From Vibrio xiamenensis (lineage in GTDB: Bacteria > Pseudomonadota > Gammaproteobacteria > Enterobacterales > Vibrionaceae), in NCBI RefSeq assembly GCF_900100015.1, contig NZ_FNDD01000009.1, forward strand, positions 1 to 64,000: 64,000 nucleotides of DNA. Direction: 5' to 3'. The translations under genes were made by a program, and so were the position numbers. The notes under the pieces are model-generated. The model did no database searches and had not been told where the DNA came from. It worked only from the letters and a program-made list of their open reading frames with translations. Below, piece by piece: positions 26,113 to 35,528 of this stretch (its first letter is position 1; each line of letters opens with the position of its first letter).

Positions 26113-27135
26113 TTAGCTCAAGCGCGCTTCATTTGAAATGCTAAGCTGAATATCGCCTTGGCTTTGTAGGCGGCGCACAATGTCGAGAATCTCTTTGCGT
26201 GCGCTTTCCACTTGGCTAATCGGCACTGCGCCAATGCGTTGAATGTTCTCTTTAAGTTGGGTCGCCAAACGGTTTGGCATCGAGTTAAAGATGAACGCTC
26301 GGCTCTCATCCGGCAGGCCTTTCATGGCGAACGCCCACTGCTCAATCGACACTTCGTTGTTAATCACATCAATGGTCTCTTGGCTTTGCGAGAAAATAGA
26401 GTAGAAGTCGAACATCGCTTCTTGCACTTCCAGCGCGGTTTTTTCATCGCGATCGTTGAGATATTCAAAAATGCTCGACTTGTCGCCATTAAAGCGGTTG
26501 ATGATATCCGCCACCACCTTAGTGCCTTTCAGCGACTGCGGCGCACCGTTGTCGTAGTTGTCTTTGCAGCGCGTGACCAGATCTTTAAGCGTTTCGGTGA
26601 TACTGGATGTCAGCACTTGCGTCTGGGATATTTGGTAAATCAGTTCGTTACACTCTTCAATGCTGTATTGCTCAAGCAGCTTCGCGGTGTAATCAAGTGG
26701 CAGATGGGCAATCAACAGCGCTTGAATCGTGACATGCTCTTTACGCAGGTCATCCACCAAAATGTCAACGGGAATCCACGCCAATTGTTCGGCATGAGCA
26801 CGAATTTCGTCGCCATAAATGTCGGAAACCAAATCTTTGGCCAAATGACCATTGAGCGTCTTTTCCAGTACATTGGTTAAGTACTGGCGTGTACCGCCCA
26901 TGATGCCTGAGTGTTTACGAAAGTCGTCAAAAAAGCCGATGATCGACGTCAACGCGTCTTTGGCTTTGATGTCTTTCATCTTGCTCATCGAGTGCGCCAA
27001 ACGCTTAATTTCATCGTGCGAGAAGCCTTTTAGCACTTCGGCGCTGATGTCTTCGCCAAGAGTGAGCACGATAAGCGCCACCCCTTCGACGTTTTGATAC
27101 GAATTCACCGTAGTGAGGGAGGTGTTGTCACTCAT
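26113..27135 (-). CDS. fliG: Flagellar motor switch protein FliG
   Basis: A 340-residue rotor protein linking the MS ring to the stator. Its C-terminal torque domain carries EQWAFAMKGLPDESRAFIFN (near 268-287), the charged helix that meets MotA. The N-terminal part binds FliF. The usual EHPQ motif of the middle domain, part of the FliM contact, is EHVT here (near 125). The start is the ATG at 27135, overlapping the fliF stop as ATGA; the longer frame begins at TTG. Confidence 0.93.
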   Translation of the reverse strand: MSDNTSLTTVNSYQNVEGVALIVLTLGEDISAEVLKGFSHDEIKRLAHSMSKMKDIKAKDALTSIIGFFDDFRKHSGIMGGTRQYLTNVLEKTLNGHLAKDLVSDIYGDEIRAHAEQLAWIPVDILVDDLRKEHVTIQALLIAHLPLDYTAKLLEQYSIEECNELIYQISQTQVLTSSITETLKDLVTRCKDNYDNGAPQSLKGTKVVADIINRFNGDKSSIFEYLNDRDEKTALEVQEAMFDFYSIFSQSQETIDVINNEVSIEQWAFAMKGLPDESRAFIFNSMPNRLATQLKENIQRIGAVPISQVESARKEILDIVRRLQSQGDIQLSISNEARLS

Positions 27136-28808
27136 ACATGCATCCAAGTTCTTAGAATTTCAGTCACGCGTTGTGGGTCTTGGCTGGCGATCATCTTCAG
27201 ATGCTGAATCTGAATTTCCAGCGGACTATCGGCTTCTGGCAAGTTGTTATCCAGTGCTTTGATGCCTGCCGCGTCAAGCGCTAAGCTGTCCATATTATCA
27301 CTGCTCGCCTCGCCATTTTGCGCGGTTAATGCCGCCGTATCGGTTGGCGCATTTGGCAAACTTTCCAGCGCGACATCGGCCAATTCAGCATCTTCGTCAT
27401 CGCTCTTAGTCAGGTACTGAGCCAATGGACGCAGCACCAACACAATCAGCAAAATCGACACCAATACGCCAAAGCCATATTTAATGGAGCGTAGAACCAA
27501 TGGATCTTTATACCACTCAACCGCCGCTGCTTCAGGCAGCGCAGAAGTCACAAACGGGAAACTGGTGATATAAATCATGTCGCCGCGCTGTGGCTCATAG
27601 CCAATGGCATTGCGCACCACATTTTCCATTTGATCCAGTTTTTGCTGCGGCCAGCCGCCCTCGCCCGCCAAGCTTTCATTGACGATGACAGATACGGTGA
27701 GCTTTTCGACAATGCCCTGCTGATGCTGGACGTGCAGCACTTTACCGCCTACGGCGTAATCGCGTTTGGCTTCGCTGCGCGAGTTCTTGTTGTGTTTGGT
27801 TTCTGGCTCTTGTTTATCAGTCACTGGCGGGGTATTGCTCAACGCACCCGGAATGCCAAGTGCCAGATTGTTGTTACTTTCATCGTTCACAAGAGTTTCT
27901 GAGCGCACCACAGGTTGACTGTAGCTCTCTTCCGTCTCTTGGCGTTTTGAGAAATCGACCTTGGCCGAAACCTGAACGCGAAAATTCGACGCACCCAAAA
28001 TTGGTGTAAGCATATCCGATGCCTGGCTCACCAAATGGCGCTCCATATTACGGCGAAAGTCACTTTGACGATTGCTCGACGCCGTCAGGTCATCTTCGGC
28101 GGAGTTTTTCGACAACAAACGGCCATATTGATCAACCACGCGCACGTTTTCCGCTTTCAAGCCAATCACCGCACCAGACACCAAATTCACCACCGAATCG
28201 ACCTGTGCCGATTTCATGTCCATGCCTTCAATTAACTGCACCATGACAGATGCGCGGGCTTGTTCTTGGTCTTTGCGTTTAAACAGTGACGCCTTTGGCA
28301 CCGCCAGATGCACGCGCGCAACGCTGACCGCTTCCATGGTTACGATACTGCGTGCCAGCTCTCCTTCCAGAGCGTGACGGTAACGCGCGGTTTCCATAAA
28401 TTGGCTTTCACCGAGTGTGTCTTTGCTGTCTAGCGCATCAAAACCACTTGGCAGTTGCTGCTTTAAACCCTTGGCGGCCAGAATCATTCGCGTACGTGCC
28501 ACTTCGTTTTCCGGCACCATGATCTGACCATTGTCTTTATTCAATTCGTACTTAAGCCCAGATTGGTCCAACAGTTGCAGCACTTGGCTGGAGTCATAAT
28601 TGGAAGAAGTACTGTAGAGAGGACGGAAACCTTCTGAAGAGGCCCACAGCATGATGACGATGATCGCTGCAGAGATCATAGAGAAAATGGTGATGATCAC
28701 CACATTACGCTGTGAGCTGCTCCAGAACGATTTCACGTTCTGCAGCACAGATTGTAATTTTTCAGAAGCCGGAGAAGTCGCCACTGCGACTCCTTTGTCA
28801 TTAGCCAT
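27132..28808 (-). CDS. fliF: Flagellar MS-ring protein FliF
   Basis: A 558-residue inner-membrane ring protein. It has membrane segments near residues 37-60 and 437-460, between them the periplasmic ring-building domains (SGLKYELNKDNGQIMVPENEV, given as parts GLKYELNKDNGQI and MVPENEV; ARVHLAVPKASLF). The cytoplasmic C-terminus ends QDPQRVTEILRTWMHV, the FliG-binding helix. Full family length, coupled to fliG by an overlap. Confidence 0.95.
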   Translation of the reverse strand: MANDKGVAVATSPASEKLQSVLQNVKSFWSSSQRNVVIITIFSMISAAIIVIMLWASSEGFRPLYSTSSNYDSSQVLQLLDQSGLKYELNKDNGQIMVPENEVARTRMILAAKGLKQQLPSGFDALDSKDTLGESQFMETARYRHALEGELARSIVTMEAVSVARVHLAVPKASLFKRKDQEQARASVMVQLIEGMDMKSAQVDSVVNLVSGAVIGLKAENVRVVDQYGRLLSKNSAEDDLTASSNRQSDFRRNMERHLVSQASDMLTPILGASNFRVQVSAKVDFSKRQETEESYSQPVVRSETLVNDESNNNLALGIPGALSNTPPVTDKQEPETKHNKNSRSEAKRDYAVGGKVLHVQHQQGIVEKLTVSVIVNESLAGEGGWPQQKLDQMENVVRNAIGYEPQRGDMIYITSFPFVTSALPEAAAVEWYKDPLVLRSIKYGFGVLVSILLIVLVLRPLAQYLTKSDDEDAELADVALESLPNAPTDTAALTAQNGEASSDNMDSLALDAAGIKALDNNLPEADSPLEIQIQHLKMIASQDPQRVTEILRTWMHV

Positions 28809-28829
28809 AAACGAACGCCTATATCACTA

Positions 28830-29180
28830 CTACACTGGCATTTTTATAATGTCGTTAAAGTTCGTGACCATCTTGTTGCGAACTTGCATCAGTGCAGAAA
28901 ACGAAAGCTGCGCTTTTTGCGCCGCCACTGTCGCACCAATCAGGTCATCACTCTGACCTAACTCAACGGCGGTAATTTTTGCTTCCGCGGTCTTTTGGTG
29001 GGCGTCAACAGTATCAAAAATTCCTTTCAATGTGCTGCCAAAGTCCAGTCTTACGGAGTTTCCTACAGGGGTTTCAGAAATCCCACTGAACTGACTGACA
29101 GGATTACTGGTGATGGCTTGGTTTTGGTTTAAGCGATCGAGCATAGATTGCTCAACCGCGCTAATTGCTTGAATATCCAC
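28830..29180 (-). CDS. fliE: Flagellar hook-basal body protein FliE
   Basis: A 116-residue rod-base protein joining the MS ring to the rod. The C-terminal FSALMQVRNKMVTNFNDIIKMPV region (parts FSALMQVRNK and NDIIKMPV) is the FliE signature. It begins at GTG with GAGGA eight bases upstream. In Vibrio parahaemolyticus lafK lies just upstream of lateral fliE; here motY does. Confidence 0.9.
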   Translation of the reverse strand: MDIQAISAVEQSMLDRLNQNQAITSNPVSQFSGISETPVGNSVRLDFGSTLKGIFDTVDAHQKTAEAKITAVELGQSDDLIGATVAAQKAQLSFSALMQVRNKMVTNFNDIIKMPV

Positions 29181-29232
29181 TCACGTTTCCTCGGGTGATC
29201 ATTGCTTGTTATTGTTGTTAAATGCTGAATTA

Positions 29233-30084
29233 TTACTGCCTAACTAATTCCACTTCGACGCGGCGATTTTGATAGCGTCCTTTTTCATCCATATTGCTCG
29301 CCACTGGATAGCGATCGCCTTGGCCGCGGGTTTCCATCATCTCTTCTGGAATACCGGCCAACATCAACCAATACGCCACATCTTGGGCGCGGCGTTTAGA
29401 CACGCTAAGGTTAACCACGGTATCGCCTTGGTTATCGGAGTGGCCCGTGAGCAGCACTTTGACAATCCGCTTATCAAAGTGAATCAGTTGCGCGATCGCT
29501 TCGATTTCTTCGCGCTGTGCAGGCGTCAGTGCCAATGCACCAGACTTGAAGTTAAATACGGTTTTTTGCGCTTGGTTAAAGCTCACCGGCGGCAAATGGG
29601 TGGTGCAACTTTGAAACACATTCAGCGCCTCGCGAATATTGGCGGTTGGGAAAGTGACGCTGTGGAACAAATCGCGCACTGTTAGCCAAGCACCAGACTT
29701 AATATCGCGGTAAATAAGGTCATCGCCTTGATCAAGGGTCAGCGATTTTTTATTGCGCGTAACCTGGCTTACCGTGGTGGTTTCGTAATGATTGGCTCCC
29801 CAGATTGGTGGCTCAGTTTCAACCAGTAAGTCCTCGCCAAACGAATGAATGCTGCGGCCTGTGATGGTCAGCGCTACGGGCTTCGCACTGGCGGTACTAA
29901 ACGTCACTTTGATGCCAGAATGATCATCACTGCTGTACAGACGGCAGCCGCCATCGGCCTTCTCAGCGTGCCATTTGACTTCATCAAACGGCACCACGTA
30001 ATCAGCCGCCAAACTGGAACACGCCGCGCACATGAGCGCCACGCTGAGTAATCGGTTTCTTCTCATCACGCGGCCACAACTCAC
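29233..30084 (-). CDS. motY: MotY-like stator-ring protein (OmpA-domain)
   Basis: A 283-residue periplasmic protein of the T-ring type that anchors stators. Residues 1-27 form a signal peptide (a second ATG at 30066 gives a more typical one, but I cannot separate the two starts). The N-terminal domain has the MotY-type WHAEKADGGCRLYSSDD and FTVETEP-like LLVETEPPIW features. Residues 175-283 are an OmpA peptidoglycan-binding domain (LLTGHSDNQGDTVVNLSVSK, NRRVEVELV). Lateral Vibrio systems use a dedicated MotY. It overlaps the flgL stop by four bases. Confidence 0.85.
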   Translation of the reverse strand: MSCGRVMRRNRLLSVALMCAACSSLAADYVVPFDEVKWHAEKADGGCRLYSSDDHSGIKVTFSTASAKPVALTITGRSIHSFGEDLLVETEPPIWGANHYETTTVSQVTRNKKSLTLDQGDDLIYRDIKSGAWLTVRDLFHSVTFPTANIREALNVFQSCTTHLPPVSFNQAQKTVFNFKSGALALTPAQREEIEAIAQLIHFDKRIVKVLLTGHSDNQGDTVVNLSVSKRRAQDVAYWLMLAGIPEEMMETRGQGDRYPVASNMDEKGRYQNRRVEVELVRQ

Positions 30085-30971
30085 ATCAAATCAAACAGCG
30101 TTGCGCTGCTCATCACACTGACAAACGTCTTTTGCGTTGCTTCCAGTGACGTCAAACTTTGGGTTAAACGCACTGACGCTTCCGCGTAATCGAGCGCGTT
30201 AATATCCGATTGCACGGTACTGGCATACAGCGCGGTATCGATGCTGTTTTGCATCATGCGATCTAACGTGCTGTAGTTCGCGCCAAGCACAGATACTGAG
30301 TTCATCACACTGGTTCGGGTATCGCTGGTGACATCCAAGGCATTGCCAAGCGTGGTCTGAAAGTCATCGCTTGGGTTTTGGATTTCCTCGATTGCTGCAT
30401 CGATTGCAAGGAAGAACTCGCTGGTGCCTCCAAGCACTTGCGATGCCGTAAAGTTATTCACCACGCTCTTGTCATCGCTGACTTTGGTTTCGCGATGATT
30501 GTCATTCGCTAGCAGTTCATAAGGCGGACTTTCACTGATCGCTGGCGAGTACACGTCGGTGCCTGAGAACAGATATACGCCATCACTCTGCTTATTTAAA
30601 ATATCCAACGCTTCTTGCTTAAGCGACTGCAATTCATTGACGATACCGGTTGCCGATTCCGAATCGACGGTGGAGTTTTTGGCTTGCAGCAGCAAATCAT
30701 TCATTTCTAAAGTGATGTCGTTTAAGGTCATCATATAGGTTTCGTACTGGCTGTATTTGGCCTGTACATTGGTGATGTTGTCTTGGTACTGCTCGGCACT
30801 GGAGATGGTGCGGTCGAGGCCTTGCAGCTTAACTGTCGCCGCGGGATCGTCAGATAAATTGTTGATCTTGTTACCAGTTGCAATTTTCTGAGTCACTTTG
30901 TTGATTTCAGCGTTAGTGCCCATCATGGCTAAACTCATCATGGCGCTAAATTGGGAATCGGATACTCGCAT
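30081..30971 (-). CDS. flgL: Flagellar hook-filament junction protein FlgL
   Basis: A 296-residue HAP3 protein. The flagellin-like N-terminus (MRVSDSQFSAMMSLAMMGTN, KIATGNKINNLSDDPAATVK) and C-terminus (DYAEASVRLTQSLTSLEATQ) are FlgL signatures. The middle is short. It follows flgK by 14 bases and is coupled to motY. Confidence 0.93.
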   Translation of the reverse strand: MRVSDSQFSAMMSLAMMGTNAEINKVTQKIATGNKINNLSDDPAATVKLQGLDRTISSAEQYQDNITNVQAKYSQYETYMMTLNDITLEMNDLLLQAKNSTVDSESATGIVNELQSLKQEALDILNKQSDGVYLFSGTDVYSPAISESPPYELLANDNHRETKVSDDKSVVNNFTASQVLGGTSEFFLAIDAAIEEIQNPSDDFQTTLGNALDVTSDTRTSVMNSVSVLGANYSTLDRMMQNSIDTALYASTVQSDINALDYAEASVRLTQSLTSLEATQKTFVSVMSSATLFDLM

Positions 30972-30985
30972 GGTGGTTTCCTTAA

Positions 30986-32344
30986 TTAAAATGAGTTGAG
31001 CACAGTGTCGAACATCTGATTGGCGGTCGCGATGACCTTCATGTTCGCTTCATAGGCATTCATGTACATCATCAAATTGGCCGCCTCTTCGTTAGAACTG
31101 ACCGCGCTAACGCTATCGCGCGCAGTTTGCGCTTCGTTAATGCTGATAGTGGCGGTTTCATAGTTGGCTTGGGCTTGCGATGTCGCGATGCCAATGGTGC
31201 CGAGAATTTCCGAATAGGCATCAAACACATTGATATCCCGGCCATCGATGCGAATTGGCTGACTCGCCAGTTCAGACATCGCCGTCGCAATACTGCCGTC
31301 ACCGGCATTGCCGTCGATAGACAGGGCCAGCTCTTCAGCACTGATGCCCGTGACTGAAAGTGAACCGGCTGGGTTACTTGGGTCGTAACTAAATAGCGCC
31401 TTGCCCGGTGAGTCGCCGTTTAAGTCAGTGCCGGTGGCGAGAATTTCATTCATCGCGTCCGCAAAGCCCACTGCAATGGCGTTGATGTCATCCATCAGCG
31501 GCAAATACTGCTCATCTTTTAGCTTATCGAACGCGCCAAGTTCACCGCCTTTCGGGCTTTGCAGCGTTGAGGTTTGACCGTTAAAAGTCAGCTGTAGATC
31601 GGTATTAAATTGACCGCCAGCGGATAGGTTCTTTTCAATCGTCGCAACGTTATTACCGACCACCAGTGGCTGCCCTGATTTGGTCGACAGTTCAACCGTG
31701 CCATCTTGGTTTTGCAATACATTGACGCCTATCGATTTAGACAGCTCGGCCAATTGCAGATCGAGCGCGTCCTGATAGCCAGAGATGTCTTTACCTTGAC
31801 CGCTGGCATCGCGAATTTGCGCGTTCAAATCGGCGATATTTTCGAGTTGGCTATTGATGGTCGACACTGTGGTTTCTTGCTGCTGAACCAAAGAGTTAAG
31901 CTGCGTTTCAAGCTGTGACATGATGCCGTTAAAGCGCGATGCCAAGTTATCGGCGCTGGCAATAATCTGAGTGCGATAGACTAAAGACTCAGGGCTGATG
32001 GTGGCTTCGTCGATCGCAGCAAACAGCTCACTAAAGCCGCTATTAAGATTCAGCCCTTCCATGCCCAGCAAGTTTTCAATATTTTGCATGCCTGACATAT
32101 ACGCCTGTGCGTATTGCATCTCTTGGCTTGCGGTGCGAAGGCGCTCCACTGCCGCTTGGTCAGACACGCGGCGAATACTCTCTACCGTCACCCCGCCAGC
32201 TTGGCTGCCGTATACTACGGTCGCTTGATTGACCACTTTGCGGGTATAGCCGTCGGTGTTCATATTGGCAGTGTTTTGCGCGGTGATGTTCATCGCGGCT
32301 TGGTTAGCCATGGCGCCGGATAAGGCGATGTTGTACATACTCAT
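30986..32344 (-). CDS. flgK: Flagellar hook-filament junction protein FlgK
   Basis: A 452-residue HAP1 protein. The N-terminal rod/hook motif (ALSGAMANQAAMNITAQNTA, NMNTDGYTRKVV) and C-terminal SNEEAANLMMYMNAYEANMK are diagnostic. At 452 residues it is shorter than polar FlgK proteins, as is usual in lateral systems. It overlaps the flgJ stop. Confidence 0.94.
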   Translation of the reverse strand: MSMYNIALSGAMANQAAMNITAQNTANMNTDGYTRKVVNQATVVYGSQAGGVTVESIRRVSDQAAVERLRTASQEMQYAQAYMSGMQNIENLLGMEGLNLNSGFSELFAAIDEATISPESLVYRTQIIASADNLASRFNGIMSQLETQLNSLVQQQETTVSTINSQLENIADLNAQIRDASGQGKDISGYQDALDLQLAELSKSIGVNVLQNQDGTVELSTKSGQPLVVGNNVATIEKNLSAGGQFNTDLQLTFNGQTSTLQSPKGGELGAFDKLKDEQYLPLMDDINAIAVGFADAMNEILATGTDLNGDSPGKALFSYDPSNPAGSLSVTGISAEELALSIDGNAGDGSIATAMSELASQPIRIDGRDINVFDAYSEILGTIGIATSQAQANYETATISINEAQTARDSVSAVSSNEEAANLMMYMNAYEANMKVIATANQMFDTVLNSF

Positions 32345-32832
32345 GACGAAATGCTCCTCGCACTATGACCAGACAATTGCTGGTACAGCATGTCGGCAAG
32401 ACCAAACGAACTTTGCTGGCTCACCGAACTCGCTAACTGGTTATCAAGCATGCTTTGAAACATGCTGTTGGAATTATTGGAAAGTGGGTTGTCGTCGCTG
32501 CCAAGCTGCTCGGTGGCAGTGCGCATCTGCTTGAGCATCTGCTGGACAAACAAGGCTTCAAATTGCTCGGCTACTTGGCGCAGTGCAGCGTCACTATCGC
32601 TTTGATATTTAATGGCATTGATTGACTGAGTATCGAGGTAAAACGCTTGCGAGCTACCCGCTGGCGTTGCCACATCAAGCCCAGCCAGATCCAATTTATC
32701 GACCTGCTTAAGTGCGCTGGCGTAATCCATATCACGAACCAGATTGGCACTCGTATTGGCAGGCTTAATCACCTCGTCAGCACCGACACTTAGCACCTTG
32801 TTGGTTTGAATCGCTTCGATTGCTTGCGTCAT
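32341..32832 (-). CDS. flgJ: Flagellar rod-cap protein FlgJ, single-domain
   Basis: A 163-residue rod-cap protein. Residues 85-140 match the FlgJ N-domain (QVAEQFEALFVQQMLKQMRT, FQSMLDNQLASSV). The C-terminal peptidoglycan hydrolase domain of classical FlgJ is absent; the open reading frame ends cleanly, so this is the single-domain form known from lateral systems. A separate muramidase would be needed to open the wall for the rod. Confidence 0.88.
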   Translation of the reverse strand: MTQAIEAIQTNKVLSVGADEVIKPANTSANLVRDMDYASALKQVDKLDLAGLDVATPAGSSQAFYLDTQSINAIKYQSDSDAALRQVAEQFEALFVQQMLKQMRTATEQLGSDDNPLSNNSNSMFQSMLDNQLASSVSQQSSFGLADMLYQQLSGHSARSISS

Positions 32833-33953
32833 TAGATCACCATTAACTCGCCGTTGATGGCGCCGACTTCATCCAGCGCTTGCAGAATTTGCATCAACAC
32901 ACTCGGTGATGCGCCCACTTTATTAATTGCATCAACGATTTCTTGTAAGTTCGTGCCTTGCGGCCACACCATGGCGCCGCTTTGCTGCTCATCGATACGA
33001 ATGTTGGAGTTGTTAATTACCCGCGTCTCACCCGGAGCATTCACACCGCCAATCGAGTTTGGCTGCGACACAAATTGGTCTTCTTCGATCGATACTGTCA
33101 GTCCACCTTGCGAAACCACTGCCTGACCAACGGTCACACCTTGGCTCATCACCACAGTGCCGGTACGTGAATTGAACACGATTTTTGGCACATCGGCGCC
33201 AGCATCGACATCAAGCTTTTCCACCATCGACAAAAACATGATGCGATCTTCGCTATCAAGCGGCGCTTGAATTTCCACCACACCTTTATTGACGGCTTTG
33301 GCAACGCCTGCGCCAAAGGTGCGATTGACCGCTTTAGAAATATTCAGCGCGGTTTGATAATTCGGCTTTTTCAGTTGCAGTAGTACCGTTGGATCTTCAT
33401 CTGCGCCAATCACCATTGGCCGCTCTAACGTCGCGCCATTAGGAATGCGCGCGGCGGTTGGCGTGTTTTGCGTCACACTCGAACCATCGTTGCCGGTGAC
33501 GTTATAGCCGCCCACAACCAAATGACCTTGGGCAATGGCATACACGTTGCCATCTAGGCCTTTCAGTTCGGTCATCAGCAAAGTGCCACCTTTCAAGCTT
33601 TTAGCATCGCCAATCGAGGCCACAGTAACGTGTAATTTCTGCCCCGGGCCTTTGTGCGAGTCGACCACAGCCGTCACACTTACCGCAGCAACGTTCTTAA
33701 GTTTGGGCTTGCTGCCGCTATCAAGCTGAACACCAAATTGCTGCACCATATTGACGATCGATTGTTGGGTGAATTTCACCTGCGATTTGTCACCTGTGCC
33801 ATCAAGCCCTACCACGACACCGTAACCGATCAGTTGGTTGGTGCGATCGCCGTAAACATCGGTGATATGGTGAATCGGCACCGCGTTTACCGCGCAACTT
33901 AACACCACACTAACGAGCGCGCCGAGTGCTTTAGCGATTGAAAATTTACTCAT
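32832..33953 (-). CDS. flgI: Flagellar P-ring protein FlgI
   Basis: A 373-residue periplasmic ring protein. After a signal peptide (to about SCAVNA, residue 24) it has the family pattern ITDVYGDRTNQLIGYGVVVG and GLDGTGD, and the C-terminal DLQEIVDAINKVGASPSVLM-like LQEIVDAINKVGASPS. The start is the ATG at 33953, forming TAATG with the flgH stop; the five-codon longer frame is less likely. Confidence 0.95.
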   Translation of the reverse strand: MSKFSIAKALGALVSVVLSCAVNAVPIHHITDVYGDRTNQLIGYGVVVGLDGTGDKSQVKFTQQSIVNMVQQFGVQLDSGSKPKLKNVAAVSVTAVVDSHKGPGQKLHVTVASIGDAKSLKGGTLLMTELKGLDGNVYAIAQGHLVVGGYNVTGNDGSSVTQNTPTAARIPNGATLERPMVIGADEDPTVLLQLKKPNYQTALNISKAVNRTFGAGVAKAVNKGVVEIQAPLDSEDRIMFLSMVEKLDVDAGADVPKIVFNSRTGTVVMSQGVTVGQAVVSQGGLTVSIEEDQFVSQPNSIGGVNAPGETRVINNSNIRIDEQQSGAMVWPQGTNLQEIVDAINKVGASPSVLMQILQALDEVGAINGELMVI

Positions 33954-34687
33954 TAGAACGGTACCCATGGTGAATTAAAGAACTGGGTTAACCAGCCTGC
34001 GGTATTAGTATCTGCAAAGGTGCCGCGCCCAGAATAAGTAATGCGCGCATCGGCAATGCGTTGTGACGATAAGGTGTTGTCTGCTTCGATATCATTGACG
34101 CGCACATTGCCAGTTAAGCGAATAAATTCATCACCTTGGTTAAGCTTGAGCCACTTTTCACCGCGCACTCGTAGTACGCCATTGGGCATCACTTGATATA
34201 CGGTTACGGTAATCGAGCCGCTTAGGCTATTACCTTGCTTTGACGCGGCGCTACCATCAAAATCCCGTGAACCACTGCCGCTGGCAGAAATCTTGTCAAA
34301 CACACTGCCACCGACGGTCGGCGCACCGATATTCACGCTAGAATTCTTACCGTATTTGGTGGTGGCGCTTTTATCGGACTCGGTTTTCTCATCCAGTACC
34401 ACAGTCAAAATATCGCCAACACGATACGCGCGGCGGTCTTGGAACAGCGTCATTGACGAGTTACCGGTGTACAAGCTGCCTTTGCTGACTTTTTCAACTT
34501 CATAGTTCAGCTCTGGCGGCGCGTAGTCTTCATCATCTGGCGATGGTGGAATAAATTCTTCGCTGCGTCCGGCGCAGCCACTGAGTAGCCCGGCCATCAA
34601 TAGCGTTACTGCGTATTTGCCAACTGGATTCGACGCGCGCCATCTGCGCGCGCATTTAGAAAGAAACATTGCCCCCATATCAGTCAT
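33953..34687 (-). CDS. flgH: Flagellar L-ring lipoprotein FlgH
   Basis: A 244-residue outer-membrane lipoprotein. The lipobox is LLSGC (Cys38), preceded by a long leader. The conserved GSLYTGNSSMTLFQDRRAYRVG and GEKWLKLNQGDEFIRLTGNV regions (shown as GSLYTGNSS and GEKWLKLNQGDEFIRL) define the family. The long leader means an internal ATG (codon 4 or 7) could be the true start. Confidence 0.93.
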   Translation of the reverse strand: MTDMGAMFLSKCARRWRASNPVGKYAVTLLMAGLLSGCAGRSEEFIPPSPDDEDYAPPELNYEVEKVSKGSLYTGNSSMTLFQDRRAYRVGDILTVVLDEKTESDKSATTKYGKNSSVNIGAPTVGGSVFDKISASGSGSRDFDGSAASKQGNSLSGSITVTVYQVMPNGVLRVRGEKWLKLNQGDEFIRLTGNVRVNDIEADNTLSSQRIADARITYSGRGTFADTNTAGWLTQFFNSPWVPF

Positions 34688-34693
34688 CCACGC

Positions 34694-35479
34694 TTAGGTA
34701 TGATTGGCGATGTATTGCAACATTTCATCGGCGGCGCTTACCATCTTGGCGCTCATCTCATAGGCGCGTTGGGTTGAGATCATATCCACCATCTCTTCCA
34801 CCACTTGCACATTGGAGCTTTCAAGCGCGCCTTGTTTGATAACGCCAACACCTTCAGAGCCAGCAGCCAGCTCCATCGCCTCGCCTGACGCTTCGGTTTC
34901 CACAAACAGGTTGCCACCTTTCGCAACAAGACCTGCCGAGTTCATGAATTTCACAAGCGTAATTTCGCCAAGATCTTCCGGGTCTGTTTGACCGGCGATG
35001 GTCGCCGACACTTGACCATCTTGGGTGACGCTTATCAACGTCGCATCATCAGGAACGGTAATTTCCGGTTGCAGCGCATAACCTTGGCTGTTGACAATCA
35101 CCCCTTCCGAATTGACTTGAAACTGGCCGTTGCGAGTGTACATCGCCTCGCCATCCGGGCCCTCGATTTGGAAAAAACCGTCACCAACAATGGCAAAATC
35201 AAGCTGCTGAGTGGTGTTATCAATATTGCCTTGAGTAAACACTTTCTCGGTACCCGCCACGCGCACACCGTTACCAAGCTGCACGCCAGTTGGGTGGGTA
35301 TTAAGATCGTCCGTGCCAGTGCCAGCTTGCTTTTCAATCGAGTAAAACAAGTCTTCGAACACCACGCGGTCACGTTTAAAGCCGACAGTATTTACGTTCG
35401 CCAAGTTGTTGGAAATGGCCGTCATTTTGGCATCTTGCGCCGCCATGCCGGTTTTAGAAATCATTAATGCGTTATGCAT
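34694..35479 (-). CDS. flgG: Flagellar distal rod protein FlgG
   Basis: A 261-residue distal rod subunit. The N-terminal AISNNLANVNTVGFKRDRVV and C-terminal GALESSNVQVVEEMVDMIST and QRAYEMSAKM motifs are typical. Normal length (about 260). It is preceded by a 49-base gap from flgF. Confidence 0.95.
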   Translation of the reverse strand: MHNALMISKTGMAAQDAKMTAISNNLANVNTVGFKRDRVVFEDLFYSIEKQAGTGTDDLNTHPTGVQLGNGVRVAGTEKVFTQGNIDNTTQQLDFAIVGDGFFQIEGPDGEAMYTRNGQFQVNSEGVIVNSQGYALQPEITVPDDATLISVTQDGQVSATIAGQTDPEDLGEITLVKFMNSAGLVAKGGNLFVETEASGEAMELAAGSEGVGVIKQGALESSNVQVVEEMVDMISTQRAYEMSAKMVSAADEMLQYIANHT

Positions 35480-35528
35480 AGGGAACCTTTGTTTTTCGTT
35501 ATGAGTTATTGTTTTGGTTATTATTTAG

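Noticed and set aside
32341..32832. Truncated FlgJ as a pseudogene.
   Set aside because: Single-domain FlgJ without a muramidase part is known from lateral systems, and the frame is intact and coupled to flgI and flgK.
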